Source of the DNA: Brumimicrobium sp035497735
GTDB lineage: Bacteria; Bacteroidota; Bacteroidia; Flavobacteriales_D; Crocinitomicaceae
Reading direction: 5' to 3'
DNA length: 64,000 bases
Assembly (NCBI GenBank): GCA_035497735.1
Contig: DATJCX010000047.1
Coordinates: forward strand, 1-64,000
Shown: piece by piece, positions 9,477-18,121 of the stretch
Position numbering within the stretch: position 1 is the stretch's first letter
Layout of the letters: every line of letters begins with the position of its first letter
Position numbers and translations under genes: made by a program
Notes under the pieces: model-generated
What the model saw: only the letters and a program-made list of their open reading frames with translations
Told to the model about the DNA's origin: nothing
The model's database searches: none

Positions 9477-9720
9477 ATTATTTTTTCATTGGAAAGCTAA
9501 CATTTTTTAAAAAGTATATTGTTGATAACTTAAAAAGTTGGATTGTTGTGGAATGTAGATTGCTTTTTAGAATCATTTATCTATCGTTAAGTGTTGATGG
9601 TTAGTGTTTTGTGTTGCTTTTAGTGTTGTCCGATATTTATAGTCGCATCCTTCTTTTGTGTGGAAAAAAAATGAAAAATATTGTTTTTAATTTCCTTAGA
9701 ATTATTGTTTTAATTATAAT

Positions 9721-9728
9721 TATCTTTG
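9721..9728 (+). promoter_or_regulatory. Candidate -7 element at the recF start
   Basis: TATCTTTG followed by CACCA and the recF ATG at 9734. This fits the -7 consensus exactly. Transcription starting 5-7 bases downstream would give an mRNA with almost no leader. No -33 TTG is found at 19-20 bases. Confidence 0.45.
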
Positions 9729-9733
9729 CACCA

Positions 9734-10870
9734 ATGAATAATCCGATTTTTCTATCCAAAATAAGCTTGGTTAATTTCAAAAATTACAAGCAAACCGAGT
9801 TATCTCTTTCTCCTGAAATAAATTGTTTTATAGGGGAGAACGGTGCAGGAAAAACGAATATTCTAGATGCTATATACTATCTAAGTATGTGCAAATCGTA
9901 CTTAAATCCAATCGATTCTCAAAATATCTTATTCGATGAATCTTTCTTTGTTATCCAAAGTTCTTGGCAAAGAGGGGAACAAGTAGAATCTGTTTACTGC
10001 GGCGTAAAACGTGGTCAAAAAAAGGTGTTTAAGAAAAATAAAGTTGAATACGAAAAACTTGCAGACCATATCGGACAATTTCCAACGGTGATGATTTCTC
10101 CTTATGATAGAGATTTAATTGTCGAAGGTAGTGAGGTGAGAAGGAAGTGGGTGGATGGTATTATATCTCAGTTTGATAGATCTTATTTAGAGTCTTTAAT
10201 GCGCTATGGGAAAGTCGTAGCTCATCGAAATGCACTATTGAAAAACATGGGAGACTATGGTTTTTTCGATAAAGACAGCATCGATGTTTGGGATGACCAA
10301 ATGATTAAATACGGGAATGAAATTCATGAGGCTAGAAAAACGAGTATCGAAAACTTCATTCCTATTTTCCAAAAATATTACAATTGGCTTTCTGGTAGTA
10401 AGGAAGTAGTTGGTTTAGAATATAAATCTCAATTGTTTGACACTTCATTTGAAGACTTATTGGTCAAAGCACAACGAGATGACTTGCGCAGACAATATTC
10501 AACAGTAGGAGTACATAGAGATGATTTTGTTTTTACAATCAAGGGTTATCCTATAAAAAAATTCGGTTCGCAAGGACAGCAGAAGTCGTACTTAATTGCC
10601 CTGAAATTGGCGCAGTATGAATGGTTGCTTTCTCGCTTAAAAGTTAAACCTATTTTGTTGCTAGATGATATTTTCGATAAACTAGACAACGAAAGGGTTG
10701 AGCGTCTTATGCAGATGGTGAGTGATCAAGATTTCGGTCAGGTATTAATTACAGACACGGATAAGGATAGAATAGCCAACGTATTTAATAAGAATAATAT
10801 CAATTATAAAGCCTTCTTTATTCATGATAATATAGTAGAAGAGGAAGCTCAAAAAATAGAATCGCTATGA
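9734..10870 (+). CDS. recF: DNA replication and repair protein RecF
   Basis: 378 residues from the ATG at 9734 (MNNPIFLSKISLVNF). The frame is open for 41 codons upstream, but that stretch is low-complexity and hydrophobic, and the chosen start matches RecF length and family start. The Walker A motif GENGAGKTN is at 34-42, and the C-terminal half has the ABC-type signature region (FGSQGQQKS) and Walker B (LLLDDIFDKLD). RecF loads RecA at gapped DNA with RecO and RecR. The stop overlaps the next start by four bases (ATGA), so translation of the DUF721 gene is probably coupled. It is divergent from the TPR-ribH operon. Confidence 0.95.
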   Translation: MNNPIFLSKISLVNFKNYKQTELSLSPEINCFIGENGAGKTNILDAIYYLSMCKSYLNPIDSQNILFDESFFVIQSSWQRGEQVESVYCGVKRGQKKVFKKNKVEYEKLADHIGQFPTVMISPYDRDLIVEGSEVRRKWVDGIISQFDRSYLESLMRYGKVVAHRNALLKNMGDYGFFDKDSIDVWDDQMIKYGNEIHEARKTSIENFIPIFQKYYNWLSGSKEVVGLEYKSQLFDTSFEDLLVKAQRDDLRRQYSTVGVHRDDFVFTIKGYPIKKFGSQGQQKSYLIALKLAQYEWLLSRLKVKPILLLDDIFDKLDNERVERLMQMVSDQDFGQVLITDTDKDRIANVFNKNNINYKAFFIHDNIVEEEAQKIESL

Positions 10871-11169
10871 ATGAAAGAAAGAGAGAACGGGAAGATAAAG
10901 AATTAGGAACTATTATCACTAAGATGATGAAAGCCTGGGGCTTGGAAGACAAGATGAAGGAAATGGATATTGTAAATGCCTGGCCTGAATTAATGGGGAA
11001 TGGGGTAGCTTTTAGAACCGAAAAAATCACCATTAGCAATGGTATTATGCAGTTGAAGTTAAACTCTTCTGAAATGCGTGAAGAACTACTTTTTGGTAAA
11101 GCAGTTATCATCAAGAGGGTAAATGATTTTGCTGGATATGATCTGATTCGCGATGTTTGGTTTACTTAA
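10867..11169 (+). CDS. DUF721 / DciA-like protein
   Basis: 100 residues, overlapping recF by ATGA. The central part (AWGLEDKMKEMDIVNAWPEL, then RTEKITISNGIMQLKLNSS and MREELLFGKAVIIKRVND) is the compact DUF721 domain. In other bacteria this domain defines DciA, the ancestral loader of the replicative helicase DnaB, and related short proteins. A place directly behind recF is common for DUF721 genes and fits a replication or repair role. This protein is nearly all domain, without the long extension found in some DciA proteins. The family call is firm; the helicase-loading role is inferred. Confidence 0.82.
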   Translation: MNERKREREDKELGTIITKMMKAWGLEDKMKEMDIVNAWPELMGNGVAFRTEKITISNGIMQLKLNSSEMREELLFGKAVIIKRVNDFAGYDLIRDVWFT

Positions 11170-11181
11170 ATAAAACAACTC

Positions 11182-12762
11182 TTACTCTTCATCATAATCT
11201 TTTTCATCCTCTAAGATCCTTTTTCTTGTATTGTCAAAATCTGGATTGACAAAACTTACCGCAGGTTTTAAGATAGGAGTTCTAATTTTTGCTAAATCAA
11301 TCAAGGTGTGGAATAAGTTATCTGTAACATACGGTTCGTTTTTCCTTGATTTGATAAGCTCTAAATCAATGTTTTTCATGTATTCTGTAGAAAACCAATA
11401 GAAATATGGAATTTCTACATTGGGTTTAGGAATTTTACCAGAATAAGAATGCCCAACGATATCGCCTTCGTCATATACGTTTTGTCCATGATCTGAAGCG
11501 TAAACTACAACAGCGTTCTTCGTGTTGCTCTCAATTATCTTTAATAATGAATCTAGCACATAGTCGGTATATAAAATCGTGTTGTGATATTCAGCTATGG
11601 TTTTTGACTTCTTGTCCTTTCCTTTAAATTGATTGAAGGATGAAGGATATCTTTTTCCATAAGAAGTGTGACTTCCCATGGTGTGAAGTACAATCAGCTT
11701 CAAAGAGTCTGGTTCTTTCAACACTCTTATTGTAGGTTCAAATAAAAGTTCATCGTAAGAACGTGTTAAGGTAGATTCCATCGAACTGCTACTGCCTAAG
11801 TTGGTATAAACTGATTGATTCGCCTTGTTTGCAAAGATGGTTATAAGATTCTCCCAAATTCCAACAGGAGCTTGATTTGAAATCCAGTATGTGGAGTAAC
11901 CAGCTGAATGAAAAACGTCAAAAATATCCGTTCCTTCCGTTCTTTTAATATTATTATCTAAGGCAGCTTCTGTTAAACTTTCTAAAACAGAAGCAATTGT
12001 ATTTGAATGCGATGAAATAACATTGTCAAAATAATAGATGTCATTTCTGCTGGAAAGTAAAGGCGTTGTAGGTGTTTTATTTCCATACAGTTGCCAGTGA
12101 TTTCTATTAGCAGACTCTCCGATAATTAAAACAACTGTTTGTTGATTGTCTGTTGCCTCTGCTTCTACAAATTTCGTTGCTTTTGTTTCTTTTGCTTGCT
12201 TAAATAGCTTTGTTTCGCTTTGAAAGGTAATGGCCACTTTTGGAAAATGCGGAATTCCTTTTCGAATCAAACGATTGGCTTGTGTGTTTTCTATTATGAA
12301 TACTCCAAAAGTTAAGATGATTGCTCCTTGTAGGTAATTGAAAAGTACATTTTTAAATGGTTCATAATTGGGCTGATATCTCCAAGCTTTGTAAATTAAC
12401 CAGAATAAAGGGAGAATGAGTGCTATGCTTAGTCCAGTTTTAACTCCTAAAAACTCTGTACTTTCTTGAAAGTTGGTGGCAGAAATAACAAATAAACTAG
12501 AATGGGAGAGTGGACCATTTAGAATTATCCAATGAAGCCCTTCGATAAGTGACATTGTACTGTAAATGATAACGCCAAACCTATAAAGCCAATTGCTTTT
12601 AAATATTCGGAAAAGAATCACAAAAGAAGCTAACCAAAGTAAATTTATGATAATTAATCGCGAAGACACCAACGAAGGGTTGATTAATACACCCAATAGT
12701 AATGGGTAATTTACGATGAGTGTAAGATAAAGTGGAAGTATCTTATTAAATGTTTTAAGCAA
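11182..12762 (-). CDS. Phosphoethanolamine transferase (EptA-like, sulfatase fold)
   Basis: 526 residues. The start is a TTG (12760-12762); an in-frame stop lies five codons upstream and no ATG or GTG fits before the first membrane helix. About five membrane helices fill residues 8-160, followed by a periplasmic sulfatase-like domain: metal ligand E216 in IIGESANRNHWQLYGN, likely nucleophile T255 in SHSNTIASV, and the ASDHGQ...HS metal site near the C terminus. EptA-type enzymes move phosphoethanolamine from phosphatidylethanolamine to lipid A or other surface glycans, which can lower sensitivity to cationic peptides. The acceptor here is unknown. It follows the OstA-like gene, another envelope gene, on the same strand. 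Confidence 0.85.
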   Translation of the reverse strand: MLKTFNKILPLYLTLIVNYPLLLGVLINPSLVSSRLIIINLLWLASFVILFRIFKSNWLYRFGVIIYSTMSLIEGLHWIILNGPLSHSSLFVISATNFQESTEFLGVKTGLSIALILPLFWLIYKAWRYQPNYEPFKNVLFNYLQGAIILTFGVFIIENTQANRLIRKGIPHFPKVAITFQSETKLFKQAKETKATKFVEAEATDNQQTVVLIIGESANRNHWQLYGNKTPTTPLLSSRNDIYYFDNVISSHSNTIASVLESLTEAALDNNIKRTEGTDIFDVFHSAGYSTYWISNQAPVGIWENLITIFANKANQSVYTNLGSSSSMESTLTRSYDELLFEPTIRVLKEPDSLKLIVLHTMGSHTSYGKRYPSSFNQFKGKDKKSKTIAEYHNTILYTDYVLDSLLKIIESNTKNAVVVYASDHGQNVYDEGDIVGHSYSGKIPKPNVEIPYFYWFSTEYMKNIDLELIKSRKNEPYVTDNLFHTLIDLAKIRTPILKPAVSFVNPDFDNTRKRILEDEKDYDEE

Positions 12763-12788
12763 AATAGTATTGTGTTATAAATTCTTTT

Positions 12789-14444
12789 TTAATTGTCGTC
12801 ACCAACTTTAATGTCCTCGTTGACCTCTTCTAATTCTTCTTCTTTAGGTTCTAAACGAATCAATGCTCTAAAAATATCCATGAATACTTTTATTTCTTGT
12901 TGCGTGTATATCATGTGTTGCCAACTCAATGGTCGTTTTTTGTCTTCCCATTTGAATTCTTCTACACGCACCTCTTTTTCCTCGATGTCATTCATTGGGT
13001 AAAGCACGCCGTCTGGACTTTCTCTATACGTTGCTGTTTCAATTTCTCCTTGGTCAAATCGTAAGGTGATATCTGAGGCGTATAAACGATTCATTCCTTT
13101 TCTTTCTACCACGATTAAGGAGTCATTTTCATTTTCTTCTTCCAAAAAGTAAATAGTTTTAGCGGTTCCTTCAATATCAACTCTTTTTATCTCCGTACTA
13201 TCGAAATAAGCATTCATGGTTGTACCGAAAATTTGATTGTAATAGTCGGTAGATTCTACATGAGTCGTGATTAAACCATTGTTTCTAATGAACGCTCTAT
13301 CTATCTTATTATTAGCTTCATAAATAGTTATTGAGTCTCCTATAAGTTGAGCGTTTTTTGCCCATAAAATTGGATTGTCATACATGTTCATTTCACCAAT
13401 CTTTCTGTTGTAGCTAAGTGAATCACAAACTCCTTGCATGTCGCCTTTGAACAGTTTTACATTGTTATAGGCCTTCATCATTTCTGGTTCATGAAGTGAG
13501 TCTAGGTAATTGTACAAGGTATCCGCATGAATGTATAAAGTATCTTCGCTATCAAATCGCTTAGCCAAGGTTCTACCAGTGATTAAAGAATATCCTTGTT
13601 TTTCGTCGCTAAAAGCATAATTTCCTGTAAAAGCAATTTTGTTGGTTGTGTCTATAATTTCAACGTTTCTTCTACCGATATACAGACTGTCTTTAGCGGA
13701 GTAGTATAGACTATCAGCTTTGATTAACATTTCTTTTCTGTCAACATAAGCATTCGTTTCTAGTACACCTTCATCTTTATAAACGTCATACCAACCTTTT
13801 TCACAGTACATAACAATACTATCACCAGTGATTTTAGTTGGTCCATAGAAATAGGCTAGTTTTGTTCTTGCGTTGAATCGAAGGGTGTCTGTTGTTACCG
13901 TGTAATCTCCATTTTTGTAAACAACATTTTTGCTAAAGTTAAATCTTTCAGCTTTCGGATAGAAGTAACCCACATCGCTACTTAACGAGTCGTTGGCGGA
14001 AATACTGGTGATGAGTCCCTTGTTTTTATAAACTCCAAACTCACGTTTTAGGTCATAGTCTAAGGAATCGGTAACTAACTTATATTCGTTGTTTCGAATT
14101 CTAACATTGCTATAAAGTTTGGCGTAATCTGTTTTTAAATCTAAAAAAACAGAATCACAAAACATGTTTAAAGTGTCTTGCTGACTTAGGTGAACGTTTC
14201 CGTAAGCCTTAATGTTGTTGTATTTGAAGTTGTAATAGGCTGAATCACAATAAAGTCGTGTAGTTTCTTTTTTGAAAATGACATTTCCTTTAACGATATA
14301 ATTACCGGACTTTCCATCGAGTTTTATCTCCTCAGAACCTTCCAATAACTCTATAAATTCTTGAGAATAGGATATTTGAGGTGATAAAAAAATTACGCTT
14401 CCCAAAAGAAGCGCAATTTTCAATATGTTCAAATATCTTTTCAA
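12789..14444 (-). CDS. OstA-like LPS transport-type periplasmic protein
   Basis: 551 residues starting at a TTG one base after the purA stop. A signal peptide (LKIALLLGSVIFLSPQISYS region) is followed by a long run of short beta strands typical of the OstA/LptA jellyroll, for example GNVIFKKETTRLYCDSAYYN, IKAYGNVHLSQQDTLNMFCD and YNNVKLFKGDMQGVCDSLSY. LptA-like domains form the periplasmic bridge for LPS; this large repeated form is typical of Bacteroidota. The C terminus is acidic and probably unstructured. The order Fur, purA, OstA-like gene recurs in Flavobacteriia as I recall. Its exact place in LPS export is inferred from the fold. Confidence 0.82.
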   Translation of the reverse strand: MKRYLNILKIALLLGSVIFLSPQISYSQEFIELLEGSEEIKLDGKSGNYIVKGNVIFKKETTRLYCDSAYYNFKYNNIKAYGNVHLSQQDTLNMFCDSVFLDLKTDYAKLYSNVRIRNNEYKLVTDSLDYDLKREFGVYKNKGLITSISANDSLSSDVGYFYPKAERFNFSKNVVYKNGDYTVTTDTLRFNARTKLAYFYGPTKITGDSIVMYCEKGWYDVYKDEGVLETNAYVDRKEMLIKADSLYYSAKDSLYIGRRNVEIIDTTNKIAFTGNYAFSDEKQGYSLITGRTLAKRFDSEDTLYIHADTLYNYLDSLHEPEMMKAYNNVKLFKGDMQGVCDSLSYNRKIGEMNMYDNPILWAKNAQLIGDSITIYEANNKIDRAFIRNNGLITTHVESTDYYNQIFGTTMNAYFDSTEIKRVDIEGTAKTIYFLEEENENDSLIVVERKGMNRLYASDITLRFDQGEIETATYRESPDGVLYPMNDIEEKEVRVEEFKWEDKKRPLSWQHMIYTQQEIKVFMDIFRALIRLEPKEEELEEVNEDIKVGDDN

Positions 14445-14445
14445 A

Positions 14446-15720
14446 TTATTTTGTACTTAAAGTTTGTATTCTATCTGGACCAACAGAAACAGTTGTGATA
14501 GGAACCTCAAGGTGTTTTTCTAGATATGTAACATAATCTTTCAATGCTTGTGGTGCATCGTTGTATGATGTTAATTTAGTAATATCTGTTTTCCATCCTT
14601 TTAAAGATTCGTACACAGGTGTAACTTCTTGATCACATAAATCAAACGGTAAGTAATCAACTTTCTTGCCATTAATTATGTAATGTGTACAAACGTTGAT
14701 TTCGTCAAAGCCATCAAGAACGTCAGCCTTCATCATAGACAATTCTGTTGTTCCGTTAATCATGTTGGCATATTTAAGTGCAGGAATGTCGATCCAACCA
14801 CAACGTCTAGGACGACCTGTAGTAGAACCAAACTCACTTCCAGCAACCCTTATTGCTTCTCCAACTTCGTCTTCCAACTCAGTAGGGAATGGGCCGGAAC
14901 CAACACGTGTACAGTATGCTTTAAAAATACCGATTACATTTCCGATAGTGCTTGGAGCAACTCCTAAACCAGTACAAGTACCAGCAGTAATTGTATTCGA
15001 AGAAGTAACAAATGGGTAGCTACCGAAGTCGATATCTAACAATGTTCCTTGTGCACCTTCTGCTAAAATAGTTTTTCCTTCTTTTAATGCATTGTTAATA
15101 TAGTGCTCACTATCAATAGTCGTTAAAGATTTTAATAATTCAATTCCTTCAAAGAAAGCAGCTTCATGCTCCTCTACGTTGAATTCAAATCCTTCGTAGT
15201 GTTTTAGCATTCCTACGTGTTTTTCAACAAGTGTATCGTATTTCTCCTTAAAGTTTGAAGTTGAGATATCTCCAACTCTTAATCCATTTCTTCCTGTCTT
15301 ATCCATGTAAGTTGGACCAATTCCCTTCAATGTAGAACCGATTTTTGCTTTACCCTTTGCTTGCTCAGATGCAGCATCTAGTAATCTATGTGTAGGAAGA
15401 ATTAGGTGAGCTTTATTTGAAACTAAAAGTGTCTCTTTAATAGGTAAATTAAATTGAGCTAGATTATCAATTTCACGTTTAAAAACTACTGGATCAATAA
15501 CAACACCGTTTCCAACTATATTAATAATTCCTTTTCTGAAAATTCCAGAAGGAATCGTGTGAAGAACGTGCTTGATACCGTCAAACTCTAGAGTGTGACC
15601 AGCATTTGGTCCACCTTGAAAACGTGCGATTATGTCATAGTTTGGAGTTAAAACGTCAACGATTTTTCCTTTTCCTTCGTCACCCCACTGTAACCCTAAT
15701 AAAACATCTACTTTTCTCAT
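14446..15720 (-). CDS. purA: Adenylosuccinate synthetase
   Basis: 424 residues from the ATG at 15718-15720 (MRKVDVLLGLQWGDEGKGK); a TTG ten codons upstream is less likely. The GTP-binding loop GDEGKGK is at 13-19, with GGPNAGHT following, the IMP-binding GPTYMDKTGR segment, and the GTTTGRPRRCGW-type loop (here GSTTGRPRRCGW) near residue 300. PurA joins IMP and aspartate using GTP, the first committed step to AMP. The OstA-like gene begins directly after its stop. The Fur-family gene lies 116 bases upstream on the same strand. Confidence 0.98.
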   Translation of the reverse strand: MRKVDVLLGLQWGDEGKGKIVDVLTPNYDIIARFQGGPNAGHTLEFDGIKHVLHTIPSGIFRKGIINIVGNGVVIDPVVFKREIDNLAQFNLPIKETLLVSNKAHLILPTHRLLDAASEQAKGKAKIGSTLKGIGPTYMDKTGRNGLRVGDISTSNFKEKYDTLVEKHVGMLKHYEGFEFNVEEHEAAFFEGIELLKSLTTIDSEHYINNALKEGKTILAEGAQGTLLDIDFGSYPFVTSSNTITAGTCTGLGVAPSTIGNVIGIFKAYCTRVGSGPFPTELEDEVGEAIRVAGSEFGSTTGRPRRCGWIDIPALKYANMINGTTELSMMKADVLDGFDEINVCTHYIINGKKVDYLPFDLCDQEVTPVYESLKGWKTDITKLTSYNDAPQALKDYVTYLEKHLEVPITTVSVGPDRIQTLSTK

Positions 15721-15836
15721 GCTTATTGCATTTAAATTAATGAACGGCAAATCTTGCCTAATTATTTATAAATTATTTTTAAATTGTTTGATTGCTTTTG
15801 CTTCAATAGAAATATGCATAACTCGTATCTAATTGA

Positions 15837-16286
15837 TTAATCCTCTTTTTTCTCTTCGCTGTTCCTCGTACCATAAAAGTAAAGAGAGTGGTGATCAATT
15901 TTAACATCGAATATTTCTTCGATCGAAGACTTGATGTTTTGAATTCTCGGATCACAAAATTCAATCAACTCACCTGTATCTGTTAATACCAAGTGGTCGT
16001 GCTGATTGCGCCCATGAGATTTTTCAAATTGTGTTGTATTTGTACCGAATTGATGCTTTCGCACAAGGTTACAAGCCAATAACAAGTCAATGGTGTTGTA
16101 CAGAGTAGCTCTAGACACTCGGTAGTTCTTGTTTTTCATTTTGATATAGAGTGATTCAATATCAAAGTGACCATCATAGTTATAGATTTCCTCTAAAATG
16201 GCAAAACGCTCAGGCGTTTTTCTATGACCATTTTTTTCCAGATAGGCTGAAAATATATTTTTAACAGTTTCTTGTACGTTTTTCAT
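15837..16286 (-). CDS. Fur-family transcriptional regulator
   Basis: 149 residues from an ATG. An N-terminal winged helix (KTPERFAILEEIYNYDGHFD, YRVSRATLYNTIDLLLACNL) is followed by the metal-binding dimer domain with QHDHLVLTDTGELIEF and FDVKIDHHSLYFYG. Histidines of the regulatory metal site are present, but the CxxC pair that holds structural zinc in many Fur proteins is not; only isolated cysteines are seen. It is therefore uncertain whether this is an iron, zinc or peroxide sensor. It lies upstream of purA on the same strand. Confidence 0.9.
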   Translation of the reverse strand: MKNVQETVKNIFSAYLEKNGHRKTPERFAILEEIYNYDGHFDIESLYIKMKNKNYRVSRATLYNTIDLLLACNLVRKHQFGTNTTQFEKSHGRNQHDHLVLTDTGELIEFCDPRIQNIKSSIEEIFDVKIDHHSLYFYGTRNSEEKKED

Positions 16287-16421
16287 ACATTTATTCGCTT
16301 AAAAGACAAAAATAATGAAAATGAATAATCGAACGATGAATTTTGGAACTATTATAAATAAGTTATGCACAATTGCCATTTATGACTGCTTATATTGAAC
16401 AATTCATCTGTATTCATTGAT

Positions 16422-18050
16422 TTAAACTTCTCTAACTCTTTCTATTTTCTTTTTTTCTAAGAATCCAGTGATGTCTTCAAAGTGTTCGACAACTCGTTTA
16501 TTGGTAAATTCAAATACTTTTTCGGCTAATCCCGTTAGGAAGTCACGGTCGTGTGAAACCAATAGGAGTGTTCCGTCAAAAGTCTTTAAAGCTTCTTTAA
16601 TAATTTCTTTTGTTTTTAAGTCTAAATGGTTGGTCGGCTCATCGAGTATTAAAACGTTGTAAGGTTCTAATAATAACTTCACCAATGCTAAACGTGTTTT
16701 TTCTCCTCCAGATAGAACTTTCACTTTTTTATCTACATCTTCTCCAGAGAACATAAATGCTCCAAGGATGTTTTTTATTTGTTTTCTAATTTCGCCTTCT
16801 GCAATTCTGTCAACTGTTTCGAAGATGGTTAAGTCCTCGTCCAACAAAGTAGCTTGGTTTTGTGCAAAATAGCCAATCTTTACATTGTGCCCTATTTCTA
16901 CCTTTCCGCCATCTGCATTGATTTCTTCCATGATTAATTTTATCATGGTTGACTTACCTTCACCGTTTTTTCCAACTAAGGCCACTTTTTGACCGCGCTC
17001 AATCACCATGTTAGCGTCCTTAAATACGATATGATCTTCGTATTGTTTTGAAAGCTCGGAAACGACAATCGGGTATTGTCCACTCTTCTCTGCTACGGTG
17101 AATTTTAAGCGTAGGGCAGAAGTGTCAATTTCGTCTACCTCGATAATGTCTAATTTTTCTAGCATTTTCACACGTGACTGAACCTGTAAGGTCTTAGAAT
17201 AGGTTCCTTTAAATCGTTCGATAAAATCTCTTGTATCTGAAATGAACTTTTGCTGTTCGTCATATTGCTTTTGCTGCTGTTCACGGCGCTCTTTACGCAG
17301 TTCTAAATAATGGGAATAGTTGGCTTTATAGTCGTAAATTCTTCCCATCGTCACTTCTATGGTCCTATTGGTGATATTATCCACAAAAGTTCTGTCGTGA
17401 GAAATAACGATAACAGCTTTCGCGGAGTTGAGAAGGAAATCTTCTAACCATTGAATGGATTCGATGTCTAAGTGGTTGGTAGGCTCATCCAGTAGAATTA
17501 AATCTGGCTTTCTTAATAAGATCTTGGCCAATTCAATACGCATTCTCCATCCTCCTGAAAATTCAGATGTTGGCCTGTCTAAATCTTCTTGGGTGAATCC
17601 CATTCCTTTTAGTACTTTTTCAACTTCAGCTTCTGGGTTGATGTCTTCTATCGAATAGAATTTTTCACTTACTTCAGAAACACGTTCTATCAAGTTCATG
17701 TATTCCTCGCTTTCGTAATCCGTTCGAACGGTCAACTCTTGGTTGATGTGCTCGATTTCATCACGCATGGCAAAATATTCTGTAAAAGCTTTAGCGGCTT
17801 CGTCTCGAACGTTTGTATCGTCTTCTGTTAGTAAATGCTGCGGAAGGTAAGCGATAATGGCATCTTTTGGGGCGTTGATTGAACCTCGATTGGGTTTGTT
17901 AATTCCCGCAACAACTTTCATCATTGTGGACTTACCAGCGCCATTTTTTCCCATTAAGGCAATCTTATCTGTCTCATTAATGGTGAAGTTCACATCACTA
18001 AATAAGGCTCTACCACCGAATTCTACGGCTATATCATTTACTGTTATCAT
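16422..18050 (-). CDS. ABC-F family ATPase
   Basis: 542 residues with two ABC domains and no membrane segment, the ABC-F architecture. Domain 1 has Walker A GKNGAGKST (34-42), signature SGGWRMRIELAKILL and Walker B LILLDEPTNHLD; domain 2 has GKNGEGKST, SGGEKTRLALVKLLL and LILDEPTNHLD. The linker between them is charged and helical (RKERREQQQKQYDEQQKFIS). ABC-F proteins act at the ribosome exit site, easing stalled translation or in some cases giving resistance to ribosome-targeting drugs. The sequence resembles the housekeeping YbiT-like branch, and I see no resistance-type extension. Confidence 0.93.
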   Translation of the reverse strand: MITVNDIAVEFGGRALFSDVNFTINETDKIALMGKNGAGKSTMMKVVAGINKPNRGSINAPKDAIIAYLPQHLLTEDDTNVRDEAAKAFTEYFAMRDEIEHINQELTVRTDYESEEYMNLIERVSEVSEKFYSIEDINPEAEVEKVLKGMGFTQEDLDRPTSEFSGGWRMRIELAKILLRKPDLILLDEPTNHLDIESIQWLEDFLLNSAKAVIVISHDRTFVDNITNRTIEVTMGRIYDYKANYSHYLELRKERREQQQKQYDEQQKFISDTRDFIERFKGTYSKTLQVQSRVKMLEKLDIIEVDEIDTSALRLKFTVAEKSGQYPIVVSELSKQYEDHIVFKDANMVIERGQKVALVGKNGEGKSTMIKLIMEEINADGGKVEIGHNVKIGYFAQNQATLLDEDLTIFETVDRIAEGEIRKQIKNILGAFMFSGEDVDKKVKVLSGGEKTRLALVKLLLEPYNVLILDEPTNHLDLKTKEIIKEALKTFDGTLLLVSHDRDFLTGLAEKVFEFTNKRVVEHFEDITGFLEKKKIERVREV

Positions 18051-18121
18051 GCTTTATATTATTCTTGTTTTTACAGGCTTAATTTACGCGCCAATTAAAG
18101 GCGACAAAACTAATCTTTTTA

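Noticed and set aside
9611..9733. N-terminal hydrophobic extension of RecF
   Set aside because: RecF is a soluble protein; the extension is low-complexity and contains a probable promoter, so the start at 9734 is better.
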